Positions 16,106 to 24,289 of a stretch of DNA of 41,981 nucleotides are shown piece after piece. Every line of letters begins with the position of its first letter. Position 1 is the stretch's first letter. Source of the stretch: an uncultured Clostridia bacterium (GTDB taxonomy: Bacteria; Bacillota; Clostridia; Oscillospirales; Butyricicoccaceae); NCBI GenBank assembly GCA_947648385.1, contig CANSNO010000009.1, forward strand, positions 1 through 41,981, read 5' to 3'. Made by a program: the position numbers and the translations under genes. A model generated the notes under the pieces. The model was not told the DNA's origin, ran no database searches, and was given only the letters and a program-made list of their open reading frames with translations.

Positions 16106-16369
16106 TTACTCTCGCTCTTCTGCTTCGCCGCTTTCCAAATCGGCCTCGGTTTCTTCGATGTCGTCCGTGTGACGGCCCTCTACGGGAACTATCCTGTCGT
16201 TCATAATATCGTCAAGAGCCAAGGAAACGGGCTTTTCGTCCAGATGGGCGTCGGGATCCTCCTCCGCGGCGGCGGCAATGTCCCTGGCCCTTTTGGCGGC
16301 CACATTGACGAGGGAATATCTGTTATGTACCTTTTTGAGCAGATCGCTCATGGAGGGATAAAGCATCAT
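16106..16369 (-). CDS. rpoZ: RNA polymerase omega subunit
   Basis: An 87-aa RpoZ. The N-terminal half carries the family signature (SLVNVAAKRARDIA, then ALDDI), followed by a strongly acidic tail of about 25 residues (DDIEETEADLE and onward). Omega helps assemble RNA polymerase. Its place directly after gmk is the usual one. AGGAG is about 10 nt before the first of two consecutive ATGs. Confidence 0.93.
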   Translation of the reverse strand: MMLYPSMSDLLKKVHNRYSLVNVAAKRARDIAAAAEEDPDAHLDEKPVSLALDDIMNDRIVPVEGRHTDDIEETEADLESGEAEERE

Positions 16370-16393
16370 AATGGTTTTGCTCCTTTATATGTG

Positions 16394-16996
16394 TTAGTCA
16401 AAAATTACTGTTTTTTTGCCCCTGCGGCACCTCTGCGCCCTGATGATGGCCTCAAGGTCTCTGACAGCGTCCTCAAGAGCGTCGTTTATCACTATGTAGT
16501 CGTAATCGTCCACATGAGCGCATTCGTTTCTGGCCTTGGACATACGGCGCGCGACGACGTCGTCGGCCTCGGTGCCGCGGCCTCTGAGCCTCTCCTCGAG
16601 AATACCGAAAGAGGGCGGAGTGATAAAGACAAGCAGGGCGTCGGGCCTTTTGGCCTTGACCATAAGGGCGCCCTGAACCTCTATCTCCAAAATGACGTCA
16701 AAGCCCTTTTCCAGCATATCGTTGACGGGTTTTTCGGGCGTGCCGTAACAGTTGCCGACATACTCGGCGTGCTCGAGAAACTCGTCCCTTTCCACCATCT
16801 GTTCAAACCTTTCCCTTGTGAGGAAAAAGTAATTGACGCCGTCCGTCTCGCCGGGTCTGGGCTGACGAGTGGTGGCCGAGATGGAATAATAAACATTGTC
16901 AAGCTCTGAAAGCACCTTGCCAAGCACAGTGCCCTTTCCAGCCCCGGAAGGACCTGTGACGATTATAAGGCTTCCGCGAGTTTTTTTATTTTCCAT
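16394..16996 (-). CDS. gmk: Guanylate kinase
   Basis: A 200-aa kinase converting GMP to GDP with ATP. The P-loop GPSGAGKG is near the N-terminus, followed by SISATTRQPRPGETDGVNYFF (GMP-binding region, quoted in part by SATTRQPRPGE) and FLEHAEYVGNCYGTP. The frame is open to 17035, but GAGG lies 9 nt before the ATG at 16996 and abuts the earlier ATG at 17005, so MENKKTRGSL is taken as the N-terminus. The start lies just past the remA stop. Confidence 0.96.
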   Translation of the reverse strand: MENKKTRGSLIIVTGPSGAGKGTVLGKVLSELDNVYYSISATTRQPRPGETDGVNYFFLTRERFEQMVERDEFLEHAEYVGNCYGTPEKPVNDMLEKGFDVILEIEVQGALMVKAKRPDALLVFITPPSFGILEERLRGRGTEADDVVARRMSKARNECAHVDDYDYIVINDALEDAVRDLEAIIRAQRCRRGKKTVIFD

Positions 16997-16997
16997 A

Positions 16998-17264
16998 TCA
17001 TTCATCCTCGTCTTCCCCGTCGTCGTCCTCTTCATAGCTTATCCTGTTGGCGACAGTCTCGGGCTGGAGAAGCGAAAGAATCACGTGCTCCGAATCGGAA
17101 ATCAGCACGGCGCGGCTGCGTCTGCCGTAGGTGGCGTCGATGAGCATATCCTTTTCCTTGGCCTTTTGAATGACCCTTTTTATCGGGGCCGATTCGGGGC
17201 TGACGATGGCGACTATCCTGCCGGCCGAGACCATGTTGCCGAAACCGATATTTATAAGCTTCAC
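16998..17264 (-). CDS. remA: RemA/DUF370 family regulator
   Basis: An 88-aa protein of the RemA (DUF370) family: it begins [12 protein letters not shown] and contains [15 protein letters not shown] and [13 protein letters not shown]. In B. subtilis RemA binds DNA as an oligomer and activates matrix and osmoprotection genes. yicC-remA-gmk-rpoZ is a conserved Firmicutes order. The last residues are almost entirely acidic ([11 protein letters not shown]), which looks lineage-specific. Confidence 0.94.
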   Translation of the reverse strand: MKLINIGFGNMVSAGRIVAIVSPESAPIKRVIQKAKEKDMLIDATYGRRSRAVLISDSEHVILSLLQPETVANRISYEEDDDGEDEDE

Positions 17265-17279
17265 AAAGGCACCTCTTTT

Positions 17280-18161
17280 TTATTCGAGATTCTGTATCTG
17301 TTCTCTGATTTTTTCTATCTCGGCTTTGATTTCGACCACCGTCTTGGCTATGTCGTAATCATTGGCCTTTGAGCCTATGGTATTGGCCTCGCGGTTTAGT
17401 TCCTGCACGAGGAAATCCAGCTTGCGTCCGACCGCCGCAGTGCCCCTGACCATACTGTCAAGCTGTTTGAGATGGCTGCGAAGCCTGACTATCTCCTCGG
17501 TTACAGAAACCTTGTCGGCAAAAAGAGCTGCCTCGGCCAGTATCCTCTGCTGGGTTACATCCGTGTCGTCAAGTATTTCGGTCATCCTCTGGGATATCTT
17601 TTCCTTATACTCGTCGACGCTCTCGGGAGAGCGTTTTTCGACAAAATCGACATATGTGCCGATAAGCTTTCCCCTTTCAAGTATATCGGCGCAAAGGCGC
17701 TCGCCCTCGACGGAACGCATATTTTCATATTCGTCGAGAGCCTGCTTGAGGGTATTATTGACCTGAGCCGAAATAATGTCGGCGTCGGCCTCCTCCCTGT
17801 CGGCGGCCACGGCATCGGGAAGCTTCATAATATCGGCCAAAGTAAGGCCCGACATATCCATGCCGAAACGCTCGGATATGGCCTTTGCCGCTTTCATATA
17901 CCCCTCGACAACGGGCATATTGGGAGAAATGCTGACGTCCCCACCCTCTTTTTCCTTTATTGAGATATAAATATCCGCCTTGCCCCTGACAAGAACGCTC
18001 TGGGCAGTCTTTTTGACCATATCCTCCAGATAGGCGTAAAGACGCGGAACCTTGATGTTCAGGTCAAGATAGCGGTGATTGACAGATTTGACCTCAACCG
18101 ATATCTCACGGTTTTCGTCCTCAAACTTGGCTCTGCCATAGCCTGTCATACTTTTAAGCAA
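17280..18161 (-). CDS. yicC: YicC-family endoribonuclease
   Basis: A 293-aa YicC/YloC-family protein. The N-terminus is the family hallmark SMTGYGRA, followed by VEVKSVNHRYLD, and the C-terminal region holds GRKLDFLVQELNREANTIGSK and the helix EIEKIREQIQNLE. Members are endoribonucleases acting on RNA substrates. The start is taken as TTG at 18161, 8 nt from AGAGG, giving the usual beginning MLKSMTGYG; an in-frame GTG at 18170 overlaps the RBS. It is first in the long housekeeping operon and has a good promoter upstream. Confidence 0.93.
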   Translation of the reverse strand: MLKSMTGYGRAKFEDENREISVEVKSVNHRYLDLNIKVPRLYAYLEDMVKKTAQSVLVRGKADIYISIKEKEGGDVSISPNMPVVEGYMKAAKAISERFGMDMSGLTLADIMKLPDAVAADREEADADIISAQVNNTLKQALDEYENMRSVEGERLCADILERGKLIGTYVDFVEKRSPESVDEYKEKISQRMTEILDDTDVTQQRILAEAALFADKVSVTEEIVRLRSHLKQLDSMVRGTAAVGRKLDFLVQELNREANTIGSKANDYDIAKTVVEIKAEIEKIREQIQNLE

Positions 18162-18198
18162 AAGGAACACCTCTGAATAGATAAAAAGTTTTCATATA

Positions 18199-18227
18199 AT
18201 TATACCATGAATCATGACTTTCGTAAA
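18199..18227 (-). promoter_or_regulatory. Sigma-A promoter of the yicC-to-rsgA operon
   Basis: On the minus strand TTTACG (18222-18227) and a perfect TATAAT (18199-18204) are 17 bp apart. The start point would fall about 30 nt before the yicC start codon. It lies between rseC and yicC and would drive the run down to the terminator at 5359-5389. Confidence 0.78.
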
Positions 18228-18248
18228 GTTTGATTTTACCGCGACAAA

Positions 18249-18656
18249 CTATTTTCTCAATATTTCCACTATCTCGGCGGAATAATCCCGTTTTCTGCCC
18301 AAAGCCCCGGAATAGAGGACGCATATGCCGACGCCCAGCGCCAAACCGGCAAAGGAACAGGCAATTTTCATTCCCTCCCCACCGACGGGCAGAAAATAAA
18401 AGGCCACCATCAGGATTATCGGCAGAACATAGGCCACCCAGGCCGAAGCCAGCACTTTTTTTGTGGAAGACTCGATGACAACTCTGTCGCCGACGGCCGC
18501 GTTCACACGGTTCAGCGCCCTGACCCTCATGACGCGTTCGTCTCCCGAGCAACCCCCACAGCTTTTGCAATCTCCGGAGCAGGCCGAGCGTCGAATCACC
18601 TCGACCACCGCCCTGTCCTCGCCGTCAAGGGCAAACACCTTTGCCGTCTGTGTCAT
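18249..18656 (-). CDS. rseC: RseC/SoxR-reducing-type Cys-rich membrane protein
   Basis: A 135-aa RseC-family protein. An N-terminal domain carries the cysteine cluster C-x3-C-x2-C-x2-C (SACSGDCKSCGGCSG), followed by a beta domain (VGDRVVIE) and two membrane helices (about 68-90 and 97-114). In proteobacteria RseC relatives act with Rnf/SoxR reduction; no rnf genes are near here. Its ATG overlaps the stop of the FAD dehydrogenase (ATGA), suggesting a joint redox task. The exact role in Firmicutes is unknown. Confidence 0.88.
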   Translation of the reverse strand: MTQTAKVFALDGEDRAVVEVIRRSACSGDCKSCGGCSGDERVMRVRALNRVNAAVGDRVVIESSTKKVLASAWVAYVLPIILMVAFYFLPVGGEGMKIACSFAGLALGVGICVLYSGALGRKRDYSAEIVEILRK

Positions 18657-20251
18657 CTGTCTCCTCCCGGGGCGTACTGTCCCATTATCCTTTCGGCCGC
18701 CCTTATGCCGTCGACGGCCGCGCTGACTATGCCCCCGGCGTAACCCGCGCCCTCGCCGCAGGGTATCAGTCCCGAAACCTGTGGGGAAAACATATCCTCT
18801 CCCCTTATTATTCTGACGGGCGACGACGTGCGCGTCTCGGGCGCCGTAAAAACGGTATCTCCGCTGTCGTACCCCTTTATTTTACGCCCGAAAAACGGCA
18901 TGGAGCTTTTTATCATGTCGCACACAAAGTCGGGCAAAATGGCGTTTATATCGGCAAAGCCGCATCCCCTCGGATATGTAGGGGTGACGCGGCCAAAAGC
19001 TTTGGAGGGTCTGCCCTTTACAAAGTCGTCATATCTCTGGGCCATGCCGACATCCTTTCCTCCGGCAATTTCAAAGGCCCTCTGCTCTATCATGCGCTGA
19101 AAGCCGACGCCGTCCAGCACGCCGAAACCGAAATCCTTCGGGGCGACGGCGACGCACACGGCGGCGTTGGCGTTTTTCCCGGCGCGGTCATGATAGCTCA
19201 TGCCGTTTGTCACTATGCCGCCCTTCTCGCTGGCGGCGGCAACGACATATCCGCCGGGACACATACAGAAGGTATAGCAGCCCCTGCCGTCCACCCTGCG
19301 TGAGAGGGCATATTCGCCCTGTGGCAGGCCCTCCGTCCCGGCGTATTTTCCGTAAAGGGCGGCGTTTATATCCTCCTGAAGATGCTCGGCCCTGACGCCG
19401 ACCGAAAAGGGCTTGGCCTCCATATCTATGCCCTTTCCGCAGAGAAGCGAAAACATATCTCTGGCGCTGTGACCCGTGGCCAAAACGGCGACGTCCGCCG
19501 GAATATGCTCACCGCCGGCCGTCCTTACGGCCTTGAGGCGGCCGTCTTTTATATCAAAATCATCCACACGGCTTTCAAAAAACACCCTGCCGCCCATACG
19601 GATGATATCCGTCCTCATTTTTTTGACAATATCCTTGAGCTTGTCCGTGCCGATGTGGGGCTTGGCCTTTATCAGCATACTTTTTTCGGCTCCGTATTCC
19701 TCAAGAAGGTTCAGAACAAGCTGGCACCTGCCGTCGTTTATCCTTGTGGTAAGCTTTCCATCGGAATATGCGCCGGCCCCTCCCTCGCCGAACTGGATAT
19801 TGGAGGAGCAGTCAAGCTCCCCTCCGGCGAAAAAGCCGTCTACAGCTTTGTCGCGCTTGTCCATATCGCCGCCCTGTTCAAGCACGATGGGCCTGTATCC
19901 GTTTTTGGCCAGCACAAGGGCGGCAAAAAGCCCGGCCGGGCCAAAGCCGATTATAACGGGAGGGTGCTCCAGCCTTCCGTTTCCCGTGGGCACGGGCAGA
20001 CTCCCCCTGACCCTCAGCTTGACAGACGGAAGGCCAAGCCCTTTTACAAGCTCGGCCTCGTCAACATCCGTATCAAGCTCTACGGAATAGACCTTTGACA
20101 GCCTTCCGTGGCGCAGGTCAAAGGATATTTTATGTATCTCGGCCTGCCTGACAAGGCCGTGGGAAAGCCCCAGCTCTCTCACAGCCCTGTTGACGGCGTC
20201 GCCGTCGCAAGCCTCAAAGGGCATATTGATGCCCGAAACGACAAGGCTCAT
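18653..20251 (-). CDS. FAD-dependent dehydrogenase (COG2509-like)
   Basis: A 532-aa flavoprotein. A short N-terminal domain (about 1-95) precedes the dinucleotide-binding motif VIIGFGPAGLFAALV, then GEGGAGAYSDGKLTTR, ATGHSARDMF and a C-terminal FAD motif in IPCGEGAGYAGGIVSAAVDG. This is the uncharacterised NAD(FAD)-utilising dehydrogenase family common in Clostridia. Substrate unknown. GGAGG is 7 nt before the ATG at 20251; a TTG one codon earlier is the alternative. The start shares a base with the cdaR stop and the end overlaps rseC, so the three are coupled. Confidence 0.9.
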   Translation of the reverse strand: MSLVVSGINMPFEACDGDAVNRAVRELGLSHGLVRQAEIHKISFDLRHGRLSKVYSVELDTDVDEAELVKGLGLPSVKLRVRGSLPVPTGNGRLEHPPVIIGFGPAGLFAALVLAKNGYRPIVLEQGGDMDKRDKAVDGFFAGGELDCSSNIQFGEGGAGAYSDGKLTTRINDGRCQLVLNLLEEYGAEKSMLIKAKPHIGTDKLKDIVKKMRTDIIRMGGRVFFESRVDDFDIKDGRLKAVRTAGGEHIPADVAVLATGHSARDMFSLLCGKGIDMEAKPFSVGVRAEHLQEDINAALYGKYAGTEGLPQGEYALSRRVDGRGCYTFCMCPGGYVVAAASEKGGIVTNGMSYHDRAGKNANAAVCVAVAPKDFGFGVLDGVGFQRMIEQRAFEIAGGKDVGMAQRYDDFVKGRPSKAFGRVTPTYPRGCGFADINAILPDFVCDMIKSSMPFFGRKIKGYDSGDTVFTAPETRTSSPVRIIRGEDMFSPQVSGLIPCGEGAGYAGGIVSAAVDGIRAAERIMGQYAPGGDR

Positions 20252-21453
20252 CAATACACCTCCACAGGCACGGTATAGCTTCCCACCACAAGGACGTCGT
20301 CCCCCAGAGGCTTTATGACGGCCTGAATGTCATTTCTTCCCGTGGTCAGCTGTTCCTCGCTGTATGACAGCTCCACATCGAAATCATCGCTTGTCACATT
20401 GTTCTCTTCCCTTGTCCACACGACAAGTTTTATGCCCGAAAGATATTCAAAGGCATCGGTCTGGGGCAGCAAGTCCCTCGTCAGCTCAATTTCGGTCTTT
20501 TTGATGCCGCGCGGCTCTATCGTCACCTTGACGGTCGACATCTCCTCATCCTCGCTTGACACGCCGTAAGGCAGGGTTATCGGCATATCAAAGGTGAAGT
20601 TTTCGCTTTCAAAGACGCTCCTGAGGCTGACGCTGCCAAGGTCTATCTGGTTAAGAGCCGAAACGGCGTCGGGCGCGCCGACGACCGCCATACTGCCCGG
20701 CTCAAAAAACACATCGACATAGCTCTCGTTTATAAATCCGTATTCGTTTACCGTCAGCCTGAAAGGTATCTCCCCTGTCTGTCGGACGCCGTAGTGGAGC
20801 TTTACAGAGGGGGTGTCGACGCTTATCAGATTGCTTTTTATCTCCTCGCCGCTCTCGTTATATATGACATATTCAAGTGTCTTTTCGGTGGTCAGCGTCA
20901 CCTCGGATATATCAAACGTCACCCTGACGCCCGCAATGGTGCCGAGAAGCTTTTCGGGGCCGCTGACGGCTATCGCGTCAGGCCTGACGGAAAATCCGCT
21001 GGCGATATACCCGTCGGGCAGTTCTCCCACAAAGACGACCTCCACGGGCACCGAACGGGAAACCACCCTGTCGACCTCGACGGTGACAGTCGAGACAATC
21101 TTGGATATCGTGACGTCCGAAACATCGCTGACGACGCGGTAGTTGAGAGTGTAGGTTCCCGGCTCCGTTATATGGCTCAGGTCGGCCTCGGCTTTGACCC
21201 CTCCGTTTGAAAGGGAGGCCATTTTGTCGCTTTTGCCGCTGATGTTAAACGCGACAAGGCTTTGTCCGCCGCTTGTGACTACAAGGTTATTGGCCGCCAG
21301 AGTGTCGACTCCCGTCAGCTCGACGGGAAAATTGCGGTATGTCTTTTGCATATCGATTTTGTCGTCCGAGACGACATAGAACCACAAAAGTGTGGCCATT
21401 GCAAGGGCAAACATCTTTGAAAAAATATCGTTTTTTCTTATCCACTCCATCAT
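20251..21453 (-). CDS. cdaR: CdaR, YbbR-domain regulator of CdaA
   Basis: A 400-aa protein with an N-terminal membrane anchor (about 13-29, MFALAMATLLWFYV) followed by an extracytoplasmic region of repeated YbbR domains, seen in motifs such as PVELTGVD, PVEVVFVGELPDGYIASGFSV and GSMAVVGAPDAV. CdaR binds and modulates the diadenylate cyclase CdaA. The start at 21453 overlaps the cdaA stop by ATGA, and a GGGGG-containing RBS lies about 10 nt upstream. The open frame extends to 21627, but that part runs through cdaA and has no family similarity. Confidence 0.93.
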   Translation of the reverse strand: MMEWIRKNDIFSKMFALAMATLLWFYVVSDDKIDMQKTYRNFPVELTGVDTLAANNLVVTSGGQSLVAFNISGKSDKMASLSNGGVKAEADLSHITEPGTYTLNYRVVSDVSDVTISKIVSTVTVEVDRVVSRSVPVEVVFVGELPDGYIASGFSVRPDAIAVSGPEKLLGTIAGVRVTFDISEVTLTTEKTLEYVIYNESGEEIKSNLISVDTPSVKLHYGVRQTGEIPFRLTVNEYGFINESYVDVFFEPGSMAVVGAPDAVSALNQIDLGSVSLRSVFESENFTFDMPITLPYGVSSEDEEMSTVKVTIEPRGIKKTEIELTRDLLPQTDAFEYLSGIKLVVWTREENNVTSDDFDVELSYSEEQLTTGRNDIQAVIKPLGDDVLVVGSYTVPVEVY

Positions 21454-22289
21454 TTCCTGAATACCCCCTTTATCTTGGAAATGAAGGACTGGGCGGCGTC
21501 CTCCCTCTCGTGGACAAGCTCCTGTATCAAAAATCGCTCCAGCGCCTCGGGAGCCAGATGGCGTTTGAGCTGTCCGCCTTTGGCAAAGGAGATGGCGCCC
21601 GTCTCCTCGGAGACGACGACACAGCAACAGTCACAGCTTTCGGTCACGCCGATTGCCGCCCTGTGCCTTGTGCCAAGCTCCTTGCTGAGGTCAAACTTGG
21701 CCGTCAGCGGCAATATACATCCGGCCGCCTGCATTCTGGCGCCGCTTACAACAACGGCGCCGTCGTGCAGAGGAGCGTTATGAAAAAAAATGTTTTTGAT
21801 AAGCTCGGCCGTCATATTGGCGTTTACGGTGGTGCCTGTGGCGGCGATATGCTCAAGGGAATCGCCCGTTTCAAACACAATTAGAGCGCCCGTTTTCGAC
21901 CATGCCATGGAGCTTACGGCGTCGACCGTCTGAAGGATCATGAGGCGCGTTTCATCCTCCTCCACCTCGCGGTTTTTGAAGAAGTTGAAATTGACCTTGC
22001 CGAACTGCTCCAGCACCCTTCTCAGCTCGGGCTGGAAAACGACGACAAGGGCAAAAGCGCCCAACTGCATGACCCAGTTGAGAATAAAACTGACCACATG
22101 GAGGCGAAATACGGCCGAAAGCTGGGTTATTATCAGCAACAGTGCCACGCCCTTCAGCAGACGTGCCGCCGAAGAGTTTTTTATCATCCCCATAAGTTTA
22201 TACAGCAAAGCGGCCACGATCAGGATATCAAACACATCCGTGACCGTGGCGAGCCTTATGTATTGTCCGAAGTAGTTAAAAAAGTTCAA
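21450..22289 (-). CDS. cdaA: CdaA diadenylate cyclase
   Basis: A 279-aa membrane enzyme that makes c-di-AMP from two ATP. Three N-terminal membrane helices (about 18-37, 47-62, 66-87) are followed by a DAC domain with APLHDGA (DGA motif) and LGTRHRAA (RHR motif), both intact. c-di-AMP controls potassium and osmotic balance and wall stress. The start is taken as TTG at 22289, 6 nt after AGGGTG; a GTG at 22298 overlaps that RBS and is the alternative. Oddly, the segment before VVVSEETG reads ESCDCCC, four cysteines in five positions where Asp-Ala and aliphatics are usual. Confidence 0.95.
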   Translation of the reverse strand: MNFFNYFGQYIRLATVTDVFDILIVAALLYKLMGMIKNSSAARLLKGVALLLIITQLSAVFRLHVVSFILNWVMQLGAFALVVVFQPELRRVLEQFGKVNFNFFKNREVEEDETRLMILQTVDAVSSMAWSKTGALIVFETGDSLEHIAATGTTVNANMTAELIKNIFFHNAPLHDGAVVVSGARMQAAGCILPLTAKFDLSKELGTRHRAAIGVTESCDCCCVVVSEETGAISFAKGGQLKRHLAPEALERFLIQELVHEREDAAQSFISKIKGVFRK

Positions 22290-22326
22290 TCTATTCACCC
22301 TAAAAGTAATATTTACTGTTATAAAT

Positions 22327-22355
22327 ATATTAACAATTTAAGGCTGGGTTTTCAA
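22327..22355 (-). promoter_or_regulatory. Candidate sigma-A promoter of cdaA-cdaR
   Basis: On the minus strand TTGAAA (22350-22355) and TAATAT (22327-22332) are 17 bp apart, in an AT-rich stretch between the csd stop and cdaA. A short A-run/T-run inverted repeat just after the csd stop (about 22360-22375) may be a weak terminator for csd. The -10 box matches the consensus at four of six positions. Confidence 0.6.
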
Positions 22356-22373
22356 TAGGAAAAAGTAACTTTT

Positions 22374-23510
22374 TTAATAATCTTCTTCAGACATTATTTT
22401 TCTTATTTCGGCAGTTAAAAGGTCTATTTCCCGTGTGTTGTTGAAATATGAGAGACTTATCCTAACCGTCCCCTCCTCTATCGTGCCGACGCTTCTGTGG
22501 GCGAGAGGCGAACAGTGCAGGCCACCCCTGAGGCAAAAACCCTTGTCAGCCAGCCTGCGGCACATCTCCTCCGAGGGTATATCTTCCGCCGTTATGGAAA
22601 GAGGACCGCAGTGGTTTATCCTGTCATAATACACCGTGACGCCCTCTATCTCCTTAAGGCCCGAGGCGAGACGCTTCATCATGCGGCGTTCCTTGTCCTC
22701 TATCTCTCCCAATCCCGTTTTGGCTATAAACCTCATGCCCTCGGCAAGACCGGCGATGCCGCAGACATTGAGAGTGCCGCTTTCAAACAGGTCGGGCAGC
22801 ATATCGGGCTGGCGCAGATTTTTGGAATCGCTGCCTGTTCCGCCCTCTGTAAGGCTGTAGAGCTTATCGGTGTTTCCGCACAGAAGCACTCCCGTCCCCT
22901 GGGGGCCGTAAAGGCTCTTGTGGCCCGGCATACAGACAAAGGCTGTATTTTTCAGCTTTGACATATCGAGGGGCAGAACGCCGGCCGACTGGGACGCGTC
23001 AATTATAAGCTTTATGCCCTTCTCTCCGCAGAATGCGTCCAACCTTTCAACGGGCAGTACAAAGCCGAAAACGTTGGAAATATGGGTGCAGATAATACAC
23101 TTTGTCTCGTCGGTCACGGCGGCGGTCATGCCCTCATAGGCGGCGTCGGGGTCAAAAAGAGGCGTGGACACCGAGGTGTATTCCACCCCCTCCATCATTT
23201 CGAGGGGCCTGACGACCGAGTTGTGTTCATATCCCGATATGACGGCATGGCCCCCTCCTTTGAGCTGGGATTTTATGGCTATATTCAGGGCGTGGGTGGC
23301 GTTTTGGGTGAACACAACGCGCTCAGGCTCGGCCATGCCGTAAAGCTCGGCTATCAGCTCGCGGCATTCATAGACGGTTTTGGCGGCGGTCATGGCCGCC
23401 TTGTGGCCGCTCCTTCCCGGGTTTCCGCAGCCTATCATCGCTGCTTCGACGGCTCTGAGCACCATGGAGGGCTTTTGCAGAGTTGTGGCGGCGCTGTCAA
23501 AATATATCAT
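22374..23510 (-). CDS. Class V aminotransferase, cysteine desulfurase-like
   Basis: A 378-aa PLP enzyme of the cysteine desulfurase fold. DASQSAG (171-177) is the cofactor pocket, K198 in MPGHKSLYGPQGTG is the Schiff-base lysine, and C333 in LRGGLHCSPLAHRSVGT is the putative persulfide cysteine. The pattern fits the Clostridial EF2568-type subfamily rather than housekeeping IscS or NifS; no iscU or nifU is nearby. It overlaps the preceding DUF3343 gene by ATGA. That family has been proposed to carry sulfur or selenium, so the pair may make and hand over persulfide. Confidence 0.9.
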   Translation of the reverse strand: MIYFDSAATTLQKPSMVLRAVEAAMIGCGNPGRSGHKAAMTAAKTVYECRELIAELYGMAEPERVVFTQNATHALNIAIKSQLKGGGHAVISGYEHNSVVRPLEMMEGVEYTSVSTPLFDPDAAYEGMTAAVTDETKCIICTHISNVFGFVLPVERLDAFCGEKGIKLIIDASQSAGVLPLDMSKLKNTAFVCMPGHKSLYGPQGTGVLLCGNTDKLYSLTEGGTGSDSKNLRQPDMLPDLFESGTLNVCGIAGLAEGMRFIAKTGLGEIEDKERRMMKRLASGLKEIEGVTVYYDRINHCGPLSITAEDIPSEEMCRRLADKGFCLRGGLHCSPLAHRSVGTIEEGTVRISLSYFNNTREIDLLTAEIRKIMSEEDY

Positions 23511-23755
23511 GCCGTCACCTCCCTGTAATAACCCTCTTCGAGAGTATATACGCCGCTTATGGGTATATTGGCCCCTCTGATGGCATCGACGGCCTTTTTC
23601 ATATCGCCGTATTTTATTTTAAGGGCATAGCTGCATGAGCCTTTGCCGAGGGACACCGGAGGCTTGATTATGCTTGAGGGTATTCTCAGGCGGCTCAAAA
23701 GCCCCGAAGCCCTTTGCGCGTAGGTGATGGATTTTAAAATAATAAGACAGCCCAT
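23507..23755 (-). CDS. DUF3343 small protein, putative S/Se carrier
   Basis: An 82-aa single-domain protein of the DUF3343 type: LIILKSITYAQRASGLL, IKPPVSLGKGSCSYAL and IPISGVYTLEEG are characteristic. It has a Cys in GSCSYAL that could carry a persulfide. The stop overlaps the start of the cysteine desulfurase. AGGAGGGG is upstream of the ATG; 51 bp separate it from ispF, with no clear promoter, so cotranscription with ispD-ispF is likely. Carrier function is inference from family and pairing. Confidence 0.85.
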   Translation of the reverse strand: MGCLIILKSITYAQRASGLLSRLRIPSSIIKPPVSLGKGSCSYALKIKYGDMKKAVDAIRGANIPISGVYTLEEGYYREVTA

Positions 23756-23806
23756 AATAAAGACTCCCCTCCTTCAGTCCATATTATGAGCTGTCTGTTT
23801 TGTTGG

Positions 23807-24289
23807 TTACTCTTTTATGAGAAGAGCGACGGCGTGTGCCGCCATACCCTCTTCGGAGCCTGTAAAACCGAGTTTTTCCTCGGTTTTTGCCTTGATGCCG
23901 ATTCTCTCCTCCGGTATGCCGAGGACAAGCGACATATTGCGCTTCATCTCGGGGATATAGGGCGCCATTTTCGGCCTTTGGGCCACGATAATCGTATCTA
24001 TATTGCCTATAGTAAAGCCGGCTTCCTTTACAAGTCTGCCCGTCTCCCTCAAAAGCCCGATACTGTCTGCTCCCTTATATTTCGGGTCGCTGTCGGGGAA
24101 GTGCGAGCCGATATCGGCCATACCCGCCGCGCCGAAAAGGCTGTCAATGACGGCGTGAACCAAAACATCGGCGTCGCTGTGACCGTCAAGACCTTTTTCA
24201 AAGGGTATGTCAACTCCGCCTATGACAAGCTTGCGACCCTCGGCCAGACGGTGGACGTCATAGCCGTTTCCTATCCTTATATCCTTCAT
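23807..24289 (-). CDS. ispF: 2-C-methyl-D-erythritol 2,4-cyclodiphosphate synthase
   Basis: A 160-aa enzyme of the MEP isoprenoid pathway (CDP-ME 2-phosphate to MEcPP). The N-terminus MKDIRIGNGYDVHRL (zinc Asp and His), GHSDADVLVHA, DIGSHFPDSDPKYKGADS and KAKTEEKLGFTG are all diagnostic. Its ATG overlaps the ispD stop by 4 bp, the common ispD-ispF coupling. With dxr and ispG also in the window, four MEP enzymes are present. Confidence 0.97.
   Translation of the reverse strand: MKDIRIGNGYDVHRLAEGRKLVIGGVDIPFEKGLDGHSDADVLVHAVIDSLFGAAGMADIGSHFPDSDPKYKGADSIGLLRETGRLVKEAGFTIGNIDTIIVAQRPKMAPYIPEMKRNMSLVLGIPEERIGIKAKTEEKLGFTGSEEGMAAHAVALLIKE

Noticed and set aside
21454..21627. N-terminal extension of cdaR up to 21627
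   Set aside because: The extra 58 codons overlap the cdaA coding region and have no YbbR or membrane features. A start with ATGA overlap and an RBS exists at 21453.
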